From the NCBI RefSeq assembly GCF_949987535.1, contig NC_080065.1:43005239-43069238 (forward strand): DNA of 64,000 nucleotides, read 5' to 3'. Position numbers and translations under genes: made by a program. Of the stretch, positions 46,969 to 58,885 are shown piece by piece. Each line of letters starts with the position of its first letter. The first letter of the stretch is position 1. The DNA comes from Balaenoptera acutorostrata (Eukaryota > Chordata > Mammalia > Artiodactyla > Balaenopteridae). The notes below the pieces were generated by a model. The model saw nothing but the letters and a program-made list of their open reading frames with translations, did not search any database and was not told the DNA's origin.

Positions 46969-47862
46969 CTAGAGAAGTTTCTTTAGCATTTGTTGTAAAG
47001 CTGGTTTGGTGGTGCTGAATTCTCTTAGCTTTTGCTTGTCTGAAAAGCTTTTGATTTCTCTGTCGAACCTGAATGCATCCTTGCTGGGTAGAGTAATCTT
47101 TGTTGTAGGTTTTTCTCTTTTCACTTTAAGTATATCCTGCCACTTCCTTTTGGCCTGCAGAGTTTCTGCTGACAAGTCAGCTGATAACCTTATGGGGTTT
47201 CCTTTGTATGTTATTTTTTGTTTTTCCCTTGCTGCTTTTAATATTTTTTCTTTGAATTTAATTTTTGTTAGTTTGATTAATCTTGGTGTGTTTCTCCTAG
47301 GGTTTATCCTGTATGGAACTCTCTGTGCTTCCTGGACTTGGGTGACTATTTCCTTTCCCATGTTATGGAAGTTTTCCACTATAATCTCTTCAAATATTTT
47401 CTCATTCCCTTTCTTTTTCTCTTCTTCTTCTGGGACCGCTATAATTCGAATGTTGTGCATTTAGTCTTGTCCCAGAGGTCTCTGAGATTGTCTTTAATTC
47501 TTTTCATTCTTTTTTCTTTATTCTGCTCCTCGGCAGTTATTTCCACCATTCTGTCTTCCAGCTCACTTATTCACTCTTCTGTCTCAGTTATTCTGTTATT
47601 GACTCCTTCTAGTGTATATTTCATTTCAGTTATTGTGTTGTTCATCTCTGTTTGTTTGTTCTTTAGTTATTCTAGATCTTTGTTAAACATTTCTTGTATT
47701 TTCTCAATCTGTGCCTCCATTCTATTTCCAAGATTCTGGGTCATCTTTACTATCATTATTCTGAATTCTTTTTCAGGTAGATTGCCTATTTCCTCTTGAT
47801 TTATTTGGTCTTGTGGGTTTTTATCTTGCTCCTTCATCTGTGACATTTTTTTGCCATCTCAT
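46969..47862 (-). pseudogene. Broken L1 ORF1
   Basis: Collinear with the intact ORF1. The C-terminal half is open for 163 codons (46969-47460; includes EEAQ-type RRM region and ADLSAETLQAKRKW), with a short in-frame loss in the 'PRHIVIK' region relative to the intact copy. The coiled-coil half (47460-47862) is out of frame and has stops. The stop codon position and spacer to ORF2 (58 bases) match the intact copy. Confidence 0.88.
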
Positions 47863-49128
47863 TTTTTTTTTTTTTTTGATGAGTGGGATTGTGTTCCTGT
47901 TTTACTGGTTGTTTGGCCTGAGGCTTCCAACACTGGAGTTTGTAGGCTGTTGGGTAGAGTTGGGTCTTGGTGCTGAGATGAGGAGCTCTGTGAGACCTCA
48001 CTCTGATGAATATTCCCTGGGGTCTGAGGTTCTCTGTTAGTCCAGTGGTTCGGACTTGGAGCTCCCACTGCAGGAGCTATGGCCTGACCCCTGGCTCATG
48101 AACCAAGATCCCGCAATCCACGTGGAATGGTAAGAAAAAAAAGGTGGGGGGAGAACAATAACAAATTAAAAAATAAAATTAGACTAGGAAACTAACAGAT
48201 ATGTTAGAAAGAATATAAAAATAAAAATATAGATGAAACAACAACCGGAAGGTAAAACAGAACCACAGTAGTAAAAAAGAGGAGGAGAAAAAAAACAAAA
48301 AAGGTGGAAAAGGCCTTGGCTGTGGAGGGCGTGGCCCAAGCAGTGGCGGGGTTTGGGTGCTGGGCGGAACCTATGCTTAGGACCGACAGGGCTGGAAAAG
48401 GCCCTGGGGGGGTGTGGGGGGTGGCGCTTAGGCTCAACGGAACAAAAGGGACCCAGGTGTGCCTCCCGCCTCTTGTCTCAGAGGGCAGGGGACCCCACTT
48501 GGGAGCTCAGCAGGCTTCCTGGGCTCGAATGTGGGGGGAAACGCCCTCCGTTCCTCTCCTACCCCTCTGGTCCTGGGTGGCCCCTCCTGCCTGTCTCTCC
48601 TGCTCTCCCCCAGCCTCCCTCCTATGTCCCCAGGACCCATGAGGCCTGGAGGGGGTTTGGAAGGCTGAGGACTAGCCTGGGAGCTCAGCAGGTTTCCCAG
48701 GCTTGAGTGTGCAGGACAAATGCCCTCTGCTCCTCTCCTGCTCCTCTGGTCCTGGAGGGTCCCCCCTGCCTGCCTCTCCCAATCTCCCCGGCCTCCCTCC
48801 TATGCCCGCAGGACCTACGCAGTCCAGAGGGGACCATTGAGGGCATAAGACCCAGCCCTAGAGCTGAGCGGACTTCTCTGGCCAATTGGGCAGGGGATGT
48901 TCTGGCCATGCTCCCCCCAATCCCAGAGCCCAAGGGTGTCCAGAGGAGTGGGAACCCCTCCCCCCTCTCAGCCACCCCTCAGGGGTGCTGGTCCTGTCCT
49001 GTCTCCACTTCTCCTCCCCCCTCAGTCCCCCCACATCCTACCAGTTCGGTTGGGGGTTCATCCTGTCACCTTGGGCGTCAAGGTCCCCCACCAGAGTCCT
49101 GCAGGTTCTCTAGTTGTGAGGAGACGCC
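47863..49128 (-). promoter_or_regulatory. 5'UTR of the older L1
   Basis: About 1.27 kb upstream of ORF1. The proximal part (about 47890-48130) resembles the young L1's 5'UTR ('gcctgagg', 'aacactggag'). Next comes an A-rich segment (about 48130-48305), then GC-rich sequence (48305-49128) containing tandem repeats of about 178 bp. The GC-rich part is probably the former promoter. Confidence 0.75.
48501..48870 (-). repeat. Tandem repeats of about 178 bp in the L1 5'UTR
   Basis: 'gggagctcag' occurs at 48501 and 48679 (178 bases apart). Each is followed by the same order: 'gccctc...ctcctctcct', 'tctggtcctgg', 'cctccctcctatg', 'caggacc'. A third, diverged start ('agagctgagcgg') lies near 48860. 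This resembles the monomer-type promoters of some L1 lineages. Confidence 0.82.
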
Positions 49129-49142
49129 TATAATCACATTCT
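49129..49142. repeat. Target-site duplication, right copy, of the older L1
   Basis: 'tataatcacattct', which pairs with 42732-42745. Confidence 0.85.
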
Positions 49143-50484
49143 ATATCATTCTATTATGTTTTTTCTCTTTCTAAATAATTATTTGTAAGGCCGCCTCTTT
49201 CTTTTTCATATGTATGTACATATAATTACAAGCACATACTCATAAATATATAATTGTTTTCAGCTAATCACTTATGTATTATATAATCATAAATATATAA
49301 CTTATTAAGAGAAGACACTTTTCAAATCATGATTCCAAACAAGAAATAGAGAACATAATACATAGTATATTATAACATATAATAATATAAGAAAATATAT
49401 ATAATAGAAAATGAAACCAGAAATGTATATACATTATTATGTAATATGTATATAATATGTAATATGTATCATGGGTTATGCAGATATATGTGTATATATG
49501 TGCATTTTTGTATGTGTACATACAGTAGAGCATAACATGTAGGTGGGTAGGTACCTTTTTAATCAGGGGCATTAATTATAATATTCAAACCATCTTTATA
49601 GTCTTCATATATCAAAATCTTAGAGGAATTGTTAACTCTGCTGCAACTACTGTGTTTTGATCAACTTTGTTTTTCTAATAATTTTCATTTATATGTTGAA
49701 ATATAATGCTATTTAGCATGTGGGATTTTTCTGACAGTTATATTTTCATTATGCATTTTTCTCTATTGATATAGAATGATATTTTGTTTCCATTTACTTT
49801 GATACAGATGTTGCAGTTCCTCCTTTTTTGCCACATACACCTTAGATATCATTTCTTTTAAAATTGTTTTCAGTTATTTTGCATCATTTTGCTTGTAAAT
49901 ATCATAAACTTTGACATATTTTCAGCTAATCTAAGATTCATTGTCTCTTAACAGGAAAATGTAACTCACTTTTACAAAAAGGTTTTTTGGTGTTATTCTT
50001 TCGTCTGTTTAGCATGCTTTCATATTTTTTTCCAATTTGCTTTTTGTCATTTTTTTACTGATTTTAATTTTCTCCAGTATTTTGAGAAATAATTTCAAAA
50101 CAAAGGAGTAATAATATGTAAAGTTTCCAAAATGATTCTTTAATAACACCAATCTAATTAAACATAGTCAAAACATAGTCTCTTTAATAAATTGAAATTC
50201 CCATTTTCCCTGTGAGAAAATCAGAGTTAGAGACTCTCCTGAATGTTCCAGGATGACAAACATTCCTGGGAGAATTATATAATAAAAATAAGGACTTTTT
50301 GAAGAAAAGCAAAGTTGGAGCAGAATGGATCTGGAGGAAAGGAGAGTTGGGGAGAATATTAAATGCTAATGAATCTGTGACTAAACGTGTTGAGTTCAAT
50401 GGCGGTGCCTCTCCTCTATTTGATTTCACAAATCTTAAGTAACACCTCTGAAAAATCACAAGATGACTGCGCTTGTGCTATTCT
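49143..50484. other. AT-rich sequence without genes
   Basis: No gene. 49205-49530 is a TA/ATAT-rich low-complexity block. Confidence 0.5.
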
Positions 50485-50915
50485 TTCACACTTTCTCTGT
50501 CCTCCCCCTGCAGACCATCCTCTCTAACCCTGTACCTAACTGCTACTAATCCTTCAGCTTTCAGAGCAAACCCCCTCACCACACAACGGGAGCTCAAACC
50601 CCTTAGTTGCATATTCGCAGAGAGCCCTATACTTTGCCTCTATAGAATCTAAAAGAACTGTAATTAATGTTTGTGTAATTATGTCTGCCTCTCCCAGACT
50701 CTATAAATTTCATGAGGGCAGAAATTGAAGTAATTTGAACAAATCCAATAGTATGTTTCTTCTAGAAAATAAGAATGCTAATTTATATGCATGACAAATT
50801 TACCAGGGACAGGAACTCTGTTTAATTTATTCACTATTTGTTCACTGGAGCATAGCACAGAGGTCATAATCATTGAATATCCATTGAATAAATATGCAAC
50901 TATTAAATAATGATG
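50485..50915 (+). repeat. L2 3' region, interrupted
   Basis: L2-like 3'UTR order: 'ctataaatttcatgagggca', then after an 80-90 bp interruption 'caggaactctgtttaattta', 'gttcactggagcatagcaca', and the 'attgaataaatatgcaac' tail. The interrupting piece is the unassigned element at 50720-50801. Confidence 0.7.
50720..50801. repeat. Unassigned repeat inserted in an L2
   Basis: Homologous to 40810-40891 with no gaps. Here it splits an L2 3'UTR: the L2 reads '...atgagggcag' before it and '...gggacaggaactctg' after it, so 'gggcag'/'gggacag' may be a short decayed target duplication. That context suggests a small transposable element younger than the L2. Confidence 0.65.
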
Positions 50916-52079
50916 TATATTTATTGACATGTAAATTTGCCCCTGATGTATAGTTAAGAGAAAAAGGAGATTGTAAAACATCATGCATTTATATCACATT
51001 TTGTTTAAAAATAGTTATATTGAACATATAATTGTATTCAAGATGTAAGGCAGCATATGCTAGTCTGAAAAATATATTTAAAACTGTTAATTATATTTAT
51101 GTCTGGATGACGAAATTAGATGTGGTGCTCTTATGCTTTTTGTTTCTTTATACCTTCCAAATATATTATGAACCTGCATTACTTTTAAAATTAGAAAACA
51201 AAATCCATTTTGGAAAAAAATACACTCTTGGTAATAGGATTGAACTTGGATGAAAAATAGAATTTCACTAATCACAACTTCCAAAAAGAAACACACTTTT
51301 GAAATCCCTGAAGAATGAATTGAAAAGGAGATAAACTAGAGTCAGAACTTTCAAGAAAGAGGCAGTTGCCATAGACCAGAATATTGACAGTAAGAGCCTG
51401 AAATAGGCTCTTAAAAAGTAGAAAAAGTAATAGTACTTTTTCTATTTCAATTTTATGAGTAATTACACACAAACACCAGATATTGGAGAGATGAAACTGA
51501 CAACACATTGGACATGGTTTTGTGGTTGGTAGAAGAATGTTTAGAACATTATCTACCCATTGTTCTAAAATTATTACTGCAGGCATTTCCCACATCTACC
51601 TCCTCAATGATAACATCATGCAGGATGCAGGATGGTCCACTACTCTTAAAATAATTCCTGTGATACCTATACAATATTTTATGTTTTCTCTTGTCATTCC
51701 CTCAATTGATACGAGAAAAATTTCACGCCGCTTGCCAGAGACAAGATTCAGAAGAAGCAAGTTAATAACTATAATCACTTTTCAGCTCTCCTTGAGTCAC
51801 TCAGGTACCCTTGTTCCTGTCCAACTCATCCAGTTTTGCTCCTTTTATTCTTTGTTACCCAAACTTAGTGTGACACATAAATATTTTGATCACCTTTCAA
51901 AACTTATTTTGTATTTTTAGGTATTTTTATAGATGTATGATTTGATATTTCTTTATAATTTGTTTCCCAAGGAAAATGGAGATATAGAATTTCCTTCTAT
52001 ATATATACTCTACTCCTGCTCATAAGTCTAAGGGAAGGATAATGATAACAAAAATAATAAAAACAACAAAAAAAATATT
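50916..52079. other. Unique AT-rich sequence
   Basis: No gene. The open frame 51522-51920 (+, 132 codons) has no recognisable domain and overlaps long antisense frames, so it is not called. Confidence 0.45.
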
Positions 52080-52250
52080 GTGCAATGCTCATGATATTCC
52101 AGGCACTGTAATAAATAGTATTAATTACTGCCATTTTTAGATAAAAGAAATTGAGCAATTTTTTCTAGTTTGTACAACTAAAGAACACACATTTGATCTC
52201 AGAGTTAGTGAACCCCAAAGTCCATGCCCTAACTACTTCTCCCTTCACTT
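52080..52250 (-). repeat. MIR SINE
   Basis: The reversed MIR order: 'ttccaggcactgtaataaat', 'tagataaaagaaattgagca', 'gtgaaccccaaagtccatgc'. It is ancient. Confidence 0.75.
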
Positions 52251-52494
52251 TATCTTCTTTCCTCTGGGTAACTAGTTGTTTTATATTGTAATTGGTATTT
52301 CAGGCAATTCTGAACAATGGAGCCAATGGTGTGGGAAACTATTCTCCCCCCAATGGAAGGCAGCAATATGAGCTGTGGCAAGTGAGGTCTCTGGAAGAAC
52401 AACTACTAACATCAGTAGTAATAGAGATGGACCAGAGATGGTGATGTCTCTTCTTTTTGGATAAAATAAACATTCTAACATAGAGATCACAATG

Positions 52495-52660
52495 GAAAGA
52501 GAATAGGATATGGAATCAGAGACTTGAGTATAAAACCTGGTTCCACAATTAATTAGCAATAATCACATAGAATATCACATTGTGATATGATGTCACATTG
52601 CCCAGCACCTGTCTGGCACATAACAGCATTCAAATATTTGCTTATTTTTTTGAATGCAAT
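52495..52660 (+). repeat. MIR SINE
   Basis: 'ggatatggaatcagagactt', 'aacctggttccacaattaat', then 'agcacctgtctggcacataa' follow the MIR order, with a diverged middle. Confidence 0.6.
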
Positions 52661-55503
52661 GGAGCTAGTATGTATATTTCATGAGTATAAATGCTTGCTT
52701 GTCTTTTTTAGTAGTTTAATTTTAATTTAACTGGCATATTGTATGTATCTAATTAATATTTATTGAATGAACTAATCAGTTGATTTAAAATTTTTCAGAT
52801 ACTTATCTTCCTTGTCTCTGCAATGGAAATAATGTTTCTGATAACTGAGCGCCTTAACATTTCAAATTCCTAGTCTAGTGTTTAGAATATACTTGGTTCT
52901 GTATTCCAATAAGTGTTAGCTCCCTACCCTGCCCTAAACCCTCAGTTAACTTAGGGGCTTATCATTTGTATTAGTGTTTATTTCTAGTCTAATGTAAAGC
53001 TTATGACCAGTGCATTCTTAAGCTTGGTCCTTTGGGTGGGCTTGAAATACAAGAAACAACTCAGCTAAGAATGTCTCAACTGCATTGAAAGGAACATGTG
53101 AAAATTCTAATTAGTGAAAGTTATGCAGTGGATAACTACTGTGTATTTTAAATTATATTTATCTGTTACAACTTTGTCATCAAATATTGGATATGGCCTA
53201 TAGTTAGCGTCACTGTAAATTTGCATTTCAACTGGAGAAAAAGACACCTTCTTTTTGTCTTCACTGATTAACATTTTCAGGCTCTGCAATTTTCTTGCTG
53301 CTCACAGAAACAAAGCAAGCCAAGCTCATACAGAAAGCCTATTCTCCAAGATATAAATATTTGCTATTCAGAAAATCTCAATGAGGGTTTAGTTATTTTA
53401 AACTAAAGGAAGAAAATTACTAGTAATGATTGGTTTCAGCTAACGAAATGCTTTTATGCAAATATGTGAACCCTAAATATGACCTGGAAACAAAAGACTG
53501 CTTAACAGTTACTATTAAGCAATACATTAGTAGATCAATTAAATAGAACTTCTTTCTAATGAGTATGTGGTACAGAGGTTGCCATAGAAACCTGGAAAGG
53601 AAAAGCCCTTGAATGGTAATTTATTATTATAAGACTGTAAAATACTATATATCTATTGGTGGCTGGTAGTAACTGAAGTTGAAAGAGGTCACTCTCAAAG
53701 AACTAACTTCTTGTATTTATAAGGTGGCTTTGCAAAGATTATCTGTTGGATTCTATCACTTCACTCTTCTAGTATTTAGATATGCCATTCAAATATACCA
53801 CCTGCCTGGTTTTCCCTCTACCCCAGATGTCTGTCTACAAAGAGACCTGTTATAGCTCATTCTTATATGTCTAAACTTGAGTTTGCTCCAAGAGGAAAAA
53901 CATACAGAAAATGTAATGTGAATACAATCTTGACTCCTTTTTGTGCCATTCCAGTGAAGTAAGTCTTCACCACACTTTTACACTTTGCATACAAAAATCA
54001 TGAATTTGGGCTTTACCAAGTGTTGCAGCTGTGCGGGGTAGGGAGTAGGGGATGACTGACAGAGCTGGGCAGAGAAAGAAGTCAAACTGCAGTTCAGACT
54101 GCGTTGGACCAAGAAAATTGAAATTTTATTCCACCCATTGATGAGTTATTGAATGCAGGTTGTCCCAGGAAGGGACGTGACCTCAGGCAAAACAGCTCTC
54201 TGCTACTGACACAAAAGCTGACAGCTGACCACTCTTCTGACTGCACTCATAGCACAATGAAGTCACTCTTCTGACTGCTGCACAATTGGGCAGCAATTCC
54301 ATATGAACTCACAAAATACTTAAATCCAATGTTTAAAAGCAAAGATCAGACTAAATCCGTACATCTTTCTTTGTGTACGTAATGGGAATTATCTCAAGAA
54401 CATGTTTAATGATATCTTTGTACAATTTGATCTTTAATTATTAAAATATTAAGAACTATTAAAAATACCAATTGGGTTGAGATAATAGTATAGAATGACA
54501 TCAAGTGCAAATTTCACATTGGTGAAAAGGAGTGAAAGAAAAAAATCCGACATGTCCATTGTTTCAGCATGTGGGAAATCGAACTCAATAGGGAAATGAT
54601 AGAAGAGCTATTTCCAGGTATGTTCTACTCAATAAATGATCACATCTGTTTAAGTAGAGGCAAAGAGACACTATAATTTAAAAAGTACTTAAAGTACATT
54701 CATTTGGAAAAACACTTAGGTGAAAGCACATAATATTTTATAATAAGAGTGTGACACTGAAATTTTAAAAAAATACTGCATCCTCAAATGTGTCAATGTA
54801 TCTGAGAAAGCATAAAATTAGAGAGACAGGATATTGCCACCAAGAAGACTGAACCTCTAATATTGTTCAAGTCTGAATGAAGGTTAAGGAGCCTAAGGAG
54901 AATGACAAAAACATTTATCAGAGGAATTATACAGAAAGATAAAAGCTATTAATAACTCAGGGGTCATAGGAGCTCTATGCTCGCCAGATTGGCCTCTTTA
55001 TTGAAAATGGTCAAAGGATATTTGCATGAAATTCAACTGTAGAGAACAGTAGGCTACTGTCTGATGAATCACAGCTTAAAGACGACAGGAATAAGAACTT
55101 TTAAGATCATGTATAAATATCTGATACTTTCAAAATAGTACAAATTAGTATTAGTCCCTTTATTAGTAATTTTATTTTTAAAATTAATCAAACTTTTCAC
55201 AATTAAAATTTGCATGCTTTACAGAGTGATAAGGAAGTTATGAAGTGCTTACAGTGATCCTAGTCAACGAATAAAAATACTTAACCTCACTTAGAATCGG
55301 ATGAGTTGGAACAATCTTAAAATTAAGAGTATCTTTTCTGTCAAAGTGTTTCACCTTCAAGTGTTAAGTGTCTGAGAACAGTATTCTCCTGACGTTCTAG
55401 AGTCAATCATATAACGAAATAAGCACTGATTGTAACTGTATGCTGACACTTACACAGTTTGGACAGATGCTCTAATAGAGTAAATGACAGATTATACTTA
55501 AGT
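52661..55503. other. Unique sequence without genes
   Basis: No supported gene. There is a small local duplication 'cactcttctgactgc' at about 54230-54280. Parts are less AT-biased (53850-54280), but no exon is recognisable. Confidence 0.45.
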
Positions 55504-55882
55504 AAAGAAATAATCTGGGGCTTCCCTGGTGACGCAGTGGTTAAGAATCTGCCTGCCAACGCAGTGGACATGGGTTTGAGCCCTGGTCCGGGAATATCCC
55601 ACATACCATAGAGCAACTAAGCCTGTGTGCCATAGCTACTGAGCCTGCGCTCTAGAGCCCATGAGCCACAATTACTGAACCCGCATACTGCAACTACCGA
55701 AGCCCACGTGCCTATAGCCCGTGCTCCGCAACAAGAGAAGCCACCACAATGAGAAGGCCGCGCACCGCAACGGAGAATAGCCCCTGCTCACCACAACTAG
55801 AGAAAGCTTGCGCGCAGCAATGAAGACTCAACGCAGCCAAAAATAAATAAATAAAATTTAAAAAAAGAAAAGAAATAATTTG
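55504..55882 (+). mobile_element. CHR-1/Bov-tA-like SINE with TSD
   Basis: A longer tRNA-Glu SINE than the others in the window, about 350 bp (55518-55868). It has the extra block 'actgaacccgcatactgcaa', 'agcccgtgctccgcaacaag' and 'gaagccaccacaatgagaag', and a (TAAA)n tail. The flanks 'aaagaaataatctg' (55504-55517) and 'aaagaaataatttg' (55869-55882) are the TSD with one mismatch. The body is more diverged than the other SINEs, so it is probably older. Confidence 0.93.
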
Positions 55883-56639
55883 AATTATTTAGTCCAGTAA
55901 ATGTTAAAGATCCAACTAGGTGATGACGAAGCTCAGAAGTAATAATGACTTTGCATATGCTTGCCTTCTGGTGAAGGTTAGAAGCAGGCATTAGTCTAAT
56001 CTTGAATATAGTAAGGAGATATATCATTTGAAAAAACTGAATTATTTGTAAAGCATACTATATAAATCCTAATATTTTCCATGTGTAAGTTTTATTAAAC
56101 AAGTGGAACAATTTTACTCAAAATCATGTTTTTTTTCCCACCTTGAATAGATGTTATAAAGTAATGAGATAGCTCTTCACGGGTTTAATATGTAAATGAT
56201 CTGCCTTACTTATACTCTCCTCATCATCTTTTTTCTGTGTAAACATAAGAACAACTCTACTATCATTTTCAGTATTAGTGTCATATTGGTAAAACTGAAT
56301 CAATAGGTTATTTGGCATTTCTGTAATGACAATGGAATGTAATAAAGTTTAGTTTACAAAATGTTATGTTAGGTCTAGTGGTATGTATGTGTATTTATTA
56401 ACCACTTTCCTTTCAAAGTTGAGGTTTTGCTGTGGTTCAAGTGATAACTAATGGTAAACAAAACATATATATTTTTTTAACTATATGAACTTTATGAAAC
56501 AGCTCTGTGATAATGGTCTTCATTACAGCGATATCATTTATTTAAGATCCTAAATGAGAGGAAATAGAGCCATCCATGCCTTATTTTAGAATGAGTTGAT
56601 CATTAATATTTTTCTGTATATAAAAAAATATACATTTAA
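55883..56639. other. AT-rich unique sequence
   Basis: No gene or recognised repeat. Confidence 0.5.
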
Positions 56640-56850
56640 AATACATGAAATTTACTAAAAGAGTGGAAATTAAATGTGATCACCAAAAAAAAAAAAGATA
56701 AATATGTGAGGTGATGGATATGCTAGGTCAATGAGGGGAATCCTTTCATGATATATATGTATATCAAATCATCACATTATGCACTTTAAATATTACAATT
56801 TTATTTGTCAGTTATACCTCAGTGAAGTTGGGAAAGAAAAAGAATGGCTA
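56640..56850 (+). mobile_element. Old L1 3' end
   Basis: An L1MB-type 3' terminus: 'tgtgaggtgatggatatgct', 'tatatcaaatcatcacatta', 'cactttaaatattacaattt', 'gtcagttatacctcagtgaa', then a short A-rich tail. Confidence 0.85.
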
Positions 56851-58677
56851 GTATAAAAATATATAAAATTTATTAATTAAAATTGAACAAATAAAATGTA
56901 GTAAAATAATTATAATTCTGTTTATTCATATACTGAAAATATTTAAAGCACTAATAATATTTTCTATATATAAAAATGTCATAAATTTTTCTGGATTTGT
57001 TATTGCTTTGAGTTGTAATAACAAAGTTAAAGCTTATGGGAGTTGGAGGCAAACAGGCTTTCCTTTTTTTACACAGGCTTCTAAAAAAAGGAAAATACTG
57101 GTTCTAGAAATAATCATTTGGAAGAGGGGGAATAATTTTCTGGTAAGAAATGAGTAAGTTCTAAGTTAAAGGGTCAAAAATAGATGATGATTCTGTGGAC
57201 AGAGTGTCATTTAAGTGAACTGTGTTAGAATAATAGCTATATGATGAAAGATAACTCATGTGACATTTGATTCAGTTTGAAAAGTTCAAAGACTTTCAAT
57301 CATTATAGCTAGGGATTGATTTATTTTTGTCCCACAGCACTAAAAGATAATTTTAAATGGAAGAATATCTTCATTTTAAGAAAACTGTTAGGGGTATTAC
57401 TAAAGCCCAAAATGGCTTGAGGTTAGTAAGACCTCTAAGAGCATGCATCAAAAAAAAAAAAAAAGTTCTTTCTCTCTCTCTTTCTCTGTCTCTCTGGTGT
57501 TATTTTTTCTTAAAACCTTATTTAATCATAATAATAATACTTTGAGAAAAAAATTAAGTAACATGAAACGTTTTCAAAATAATTTTTAAAATGCATTCTT
57601 AACGGCGTTATGGAAACATACTCCTTTTGCCCATGGAACTTGTGTCTACTAATTCTTATAACTGTCCAATTAAATTCTGTACTAGGAAAATATTTTTAAA
57701 TGATGTCTTATGTATTCTCCCTTCTCATTTCCCCCTCAATTTATTTCTTTAGAGCAAAAGCCCACTTTTAGTAGAACTCTGCCTTTAATGTGGCATCTTC
57801 AGTGGCTGAAGGAGGTTCCTATGCAGGATCTGAAATAGTGCTGCAGCCCTTCATTGCTTTGGTGTGTCAGGTGTGGAATTCTAAGGTTCTTGCATGCCCC
57901 AGAGTAATGAGGAAGTTATGGGATATTTCCACCAAGTTCATCAGGAAAAAGGCCGTGGAGAGGGGTGAGGCTTGACTTCTTAGCTGATGATCAAGTGGGA
58001 GTTATACTGGGCCTAACAATATAAAGGATAGTCAGCAAAAGCCAAGGCAAGAAACAAGGAAGCAAGTGGAACAAATGGGACTCAGCCATACTCTGGTAAT
58101 ACAGCAGAAGGTAACTTGGCTAAGGACATTTAGATAGTGGATAAAGTGGAGATTAAAGAACAACACAAAAGGAGCAGTTCACTTTCTTCACCATGAGAAA
58201 CGTAAGCTACATGCAGCCTTGAATGACCTCAGGGGAAAAGAATAGGGGTGTCAAGAATAAATCCTGAAGAAACTGAGTTAACTTTGAGTGAGCTAGAAAG
58301 AAAATATTTTGAATTAGAAAGTGCCAAAATAGTCTTCAAATATCAGATTTTGGTTGTATGTTGTGTATATCTGCATGTGTCTGTGTTTTTGATGTCATGG
58401 TCAATGACAGAGGGTGACTCAAGATCAAGGTAATATCATATATGGAAAATAAAAAAGATTTCCACATTTTTTACCTATGACGGAGAGGATAACAAATTCA
58501 TAATACCCACCTATGGGTGTTATACTATTGGATAAAAATATGCTTATAACTTAGTGTTTCATTCAATCTAGGTTCTATTGATATTTTTTCAAAACAAGTT
58601 CTACCCAAAAGTAACATGTAATAGAAAAAGTCTAACATCAGAATGTTTTAAAATTAAAGGTGAGGTTCTAGAGTTCT
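56851..58677. other. No gene called; one undescribed stretch
   Basis: AT-rich flanks with a (CT)n run at 57467-57495. The section 57770-58300 has more even base composition and short open frames (57790-57975, 58248-58433, +), but no recognisable domain, splice pattern or repeat family. Confidence 0.4.
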
Positions 58678-58885
58678 GCTGTCCAATATAGTAGCTACAT
58701 TTGGCTATTGAGCGCTTGAAATGTGGCTCATCCAAATTGAGATGTGCTGTAAGTGTGAAATATCACATTGGACAACAAGGCGTTAGTATAAAAAAAAAGA
58801 ATTTAAAATATCTCAGTAATAATAGTTTAGTAATGATTACATAGTGAAATGGTAATATTTTAAATACATTTACTTAAATAAACTA
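58678..58885. repeat. DNA-transposon MITE fragment
   Basis: 'gctgtccaatatagtagcta', 'tggctattgagcgcttgaaa', 'tccaaattgagatgtgctgt' match a common non-autonomous DNA element of placental mammals. Its second end is missing, and old L1 sequence starts where it stops. Confidence 0.65.

Larger units (their letters stand above)
42746..49128 (-). mobile_element. Full-length but decayed L1
   Basis: A complete minus-strand L1 of about 6.4 kb between 14-bp TSDs: a short A-tail at the left end, 3'UTR with the 'ccaataaag' type end, ORF2 (about 43111-46910), ORF1 (46969-47862), and a long 5'UTR to 49128. Both ORFs carry multiple frameshifts and stops, so it is dead. Its 3'UTR is of the same subtype as 1-990 and 35771-35990, unlike the young L1. 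Its distal 5'UTR is also unrelated to that of the young L1. Confidence 0.93.

Noticed and set aside
48304..49174. Overlapping proline/serine-rich open frames
   Set aside because: They come from the GC-rich 5'UTR of the older L1, present in several frames and strands at once, so they reflect base composition and not coding.
51522..51920. 132-codon open frame (+)
   Set aside because: No recognisable domain. It overlaps antisense frames and shows no coding-like composition.
54230..54280. Local duplication 'cactcttctgactgc'
   Set aside because: It is a short two-copy duplication without wider structure. It is noted in the region entry but gives no basis for a functional claim.
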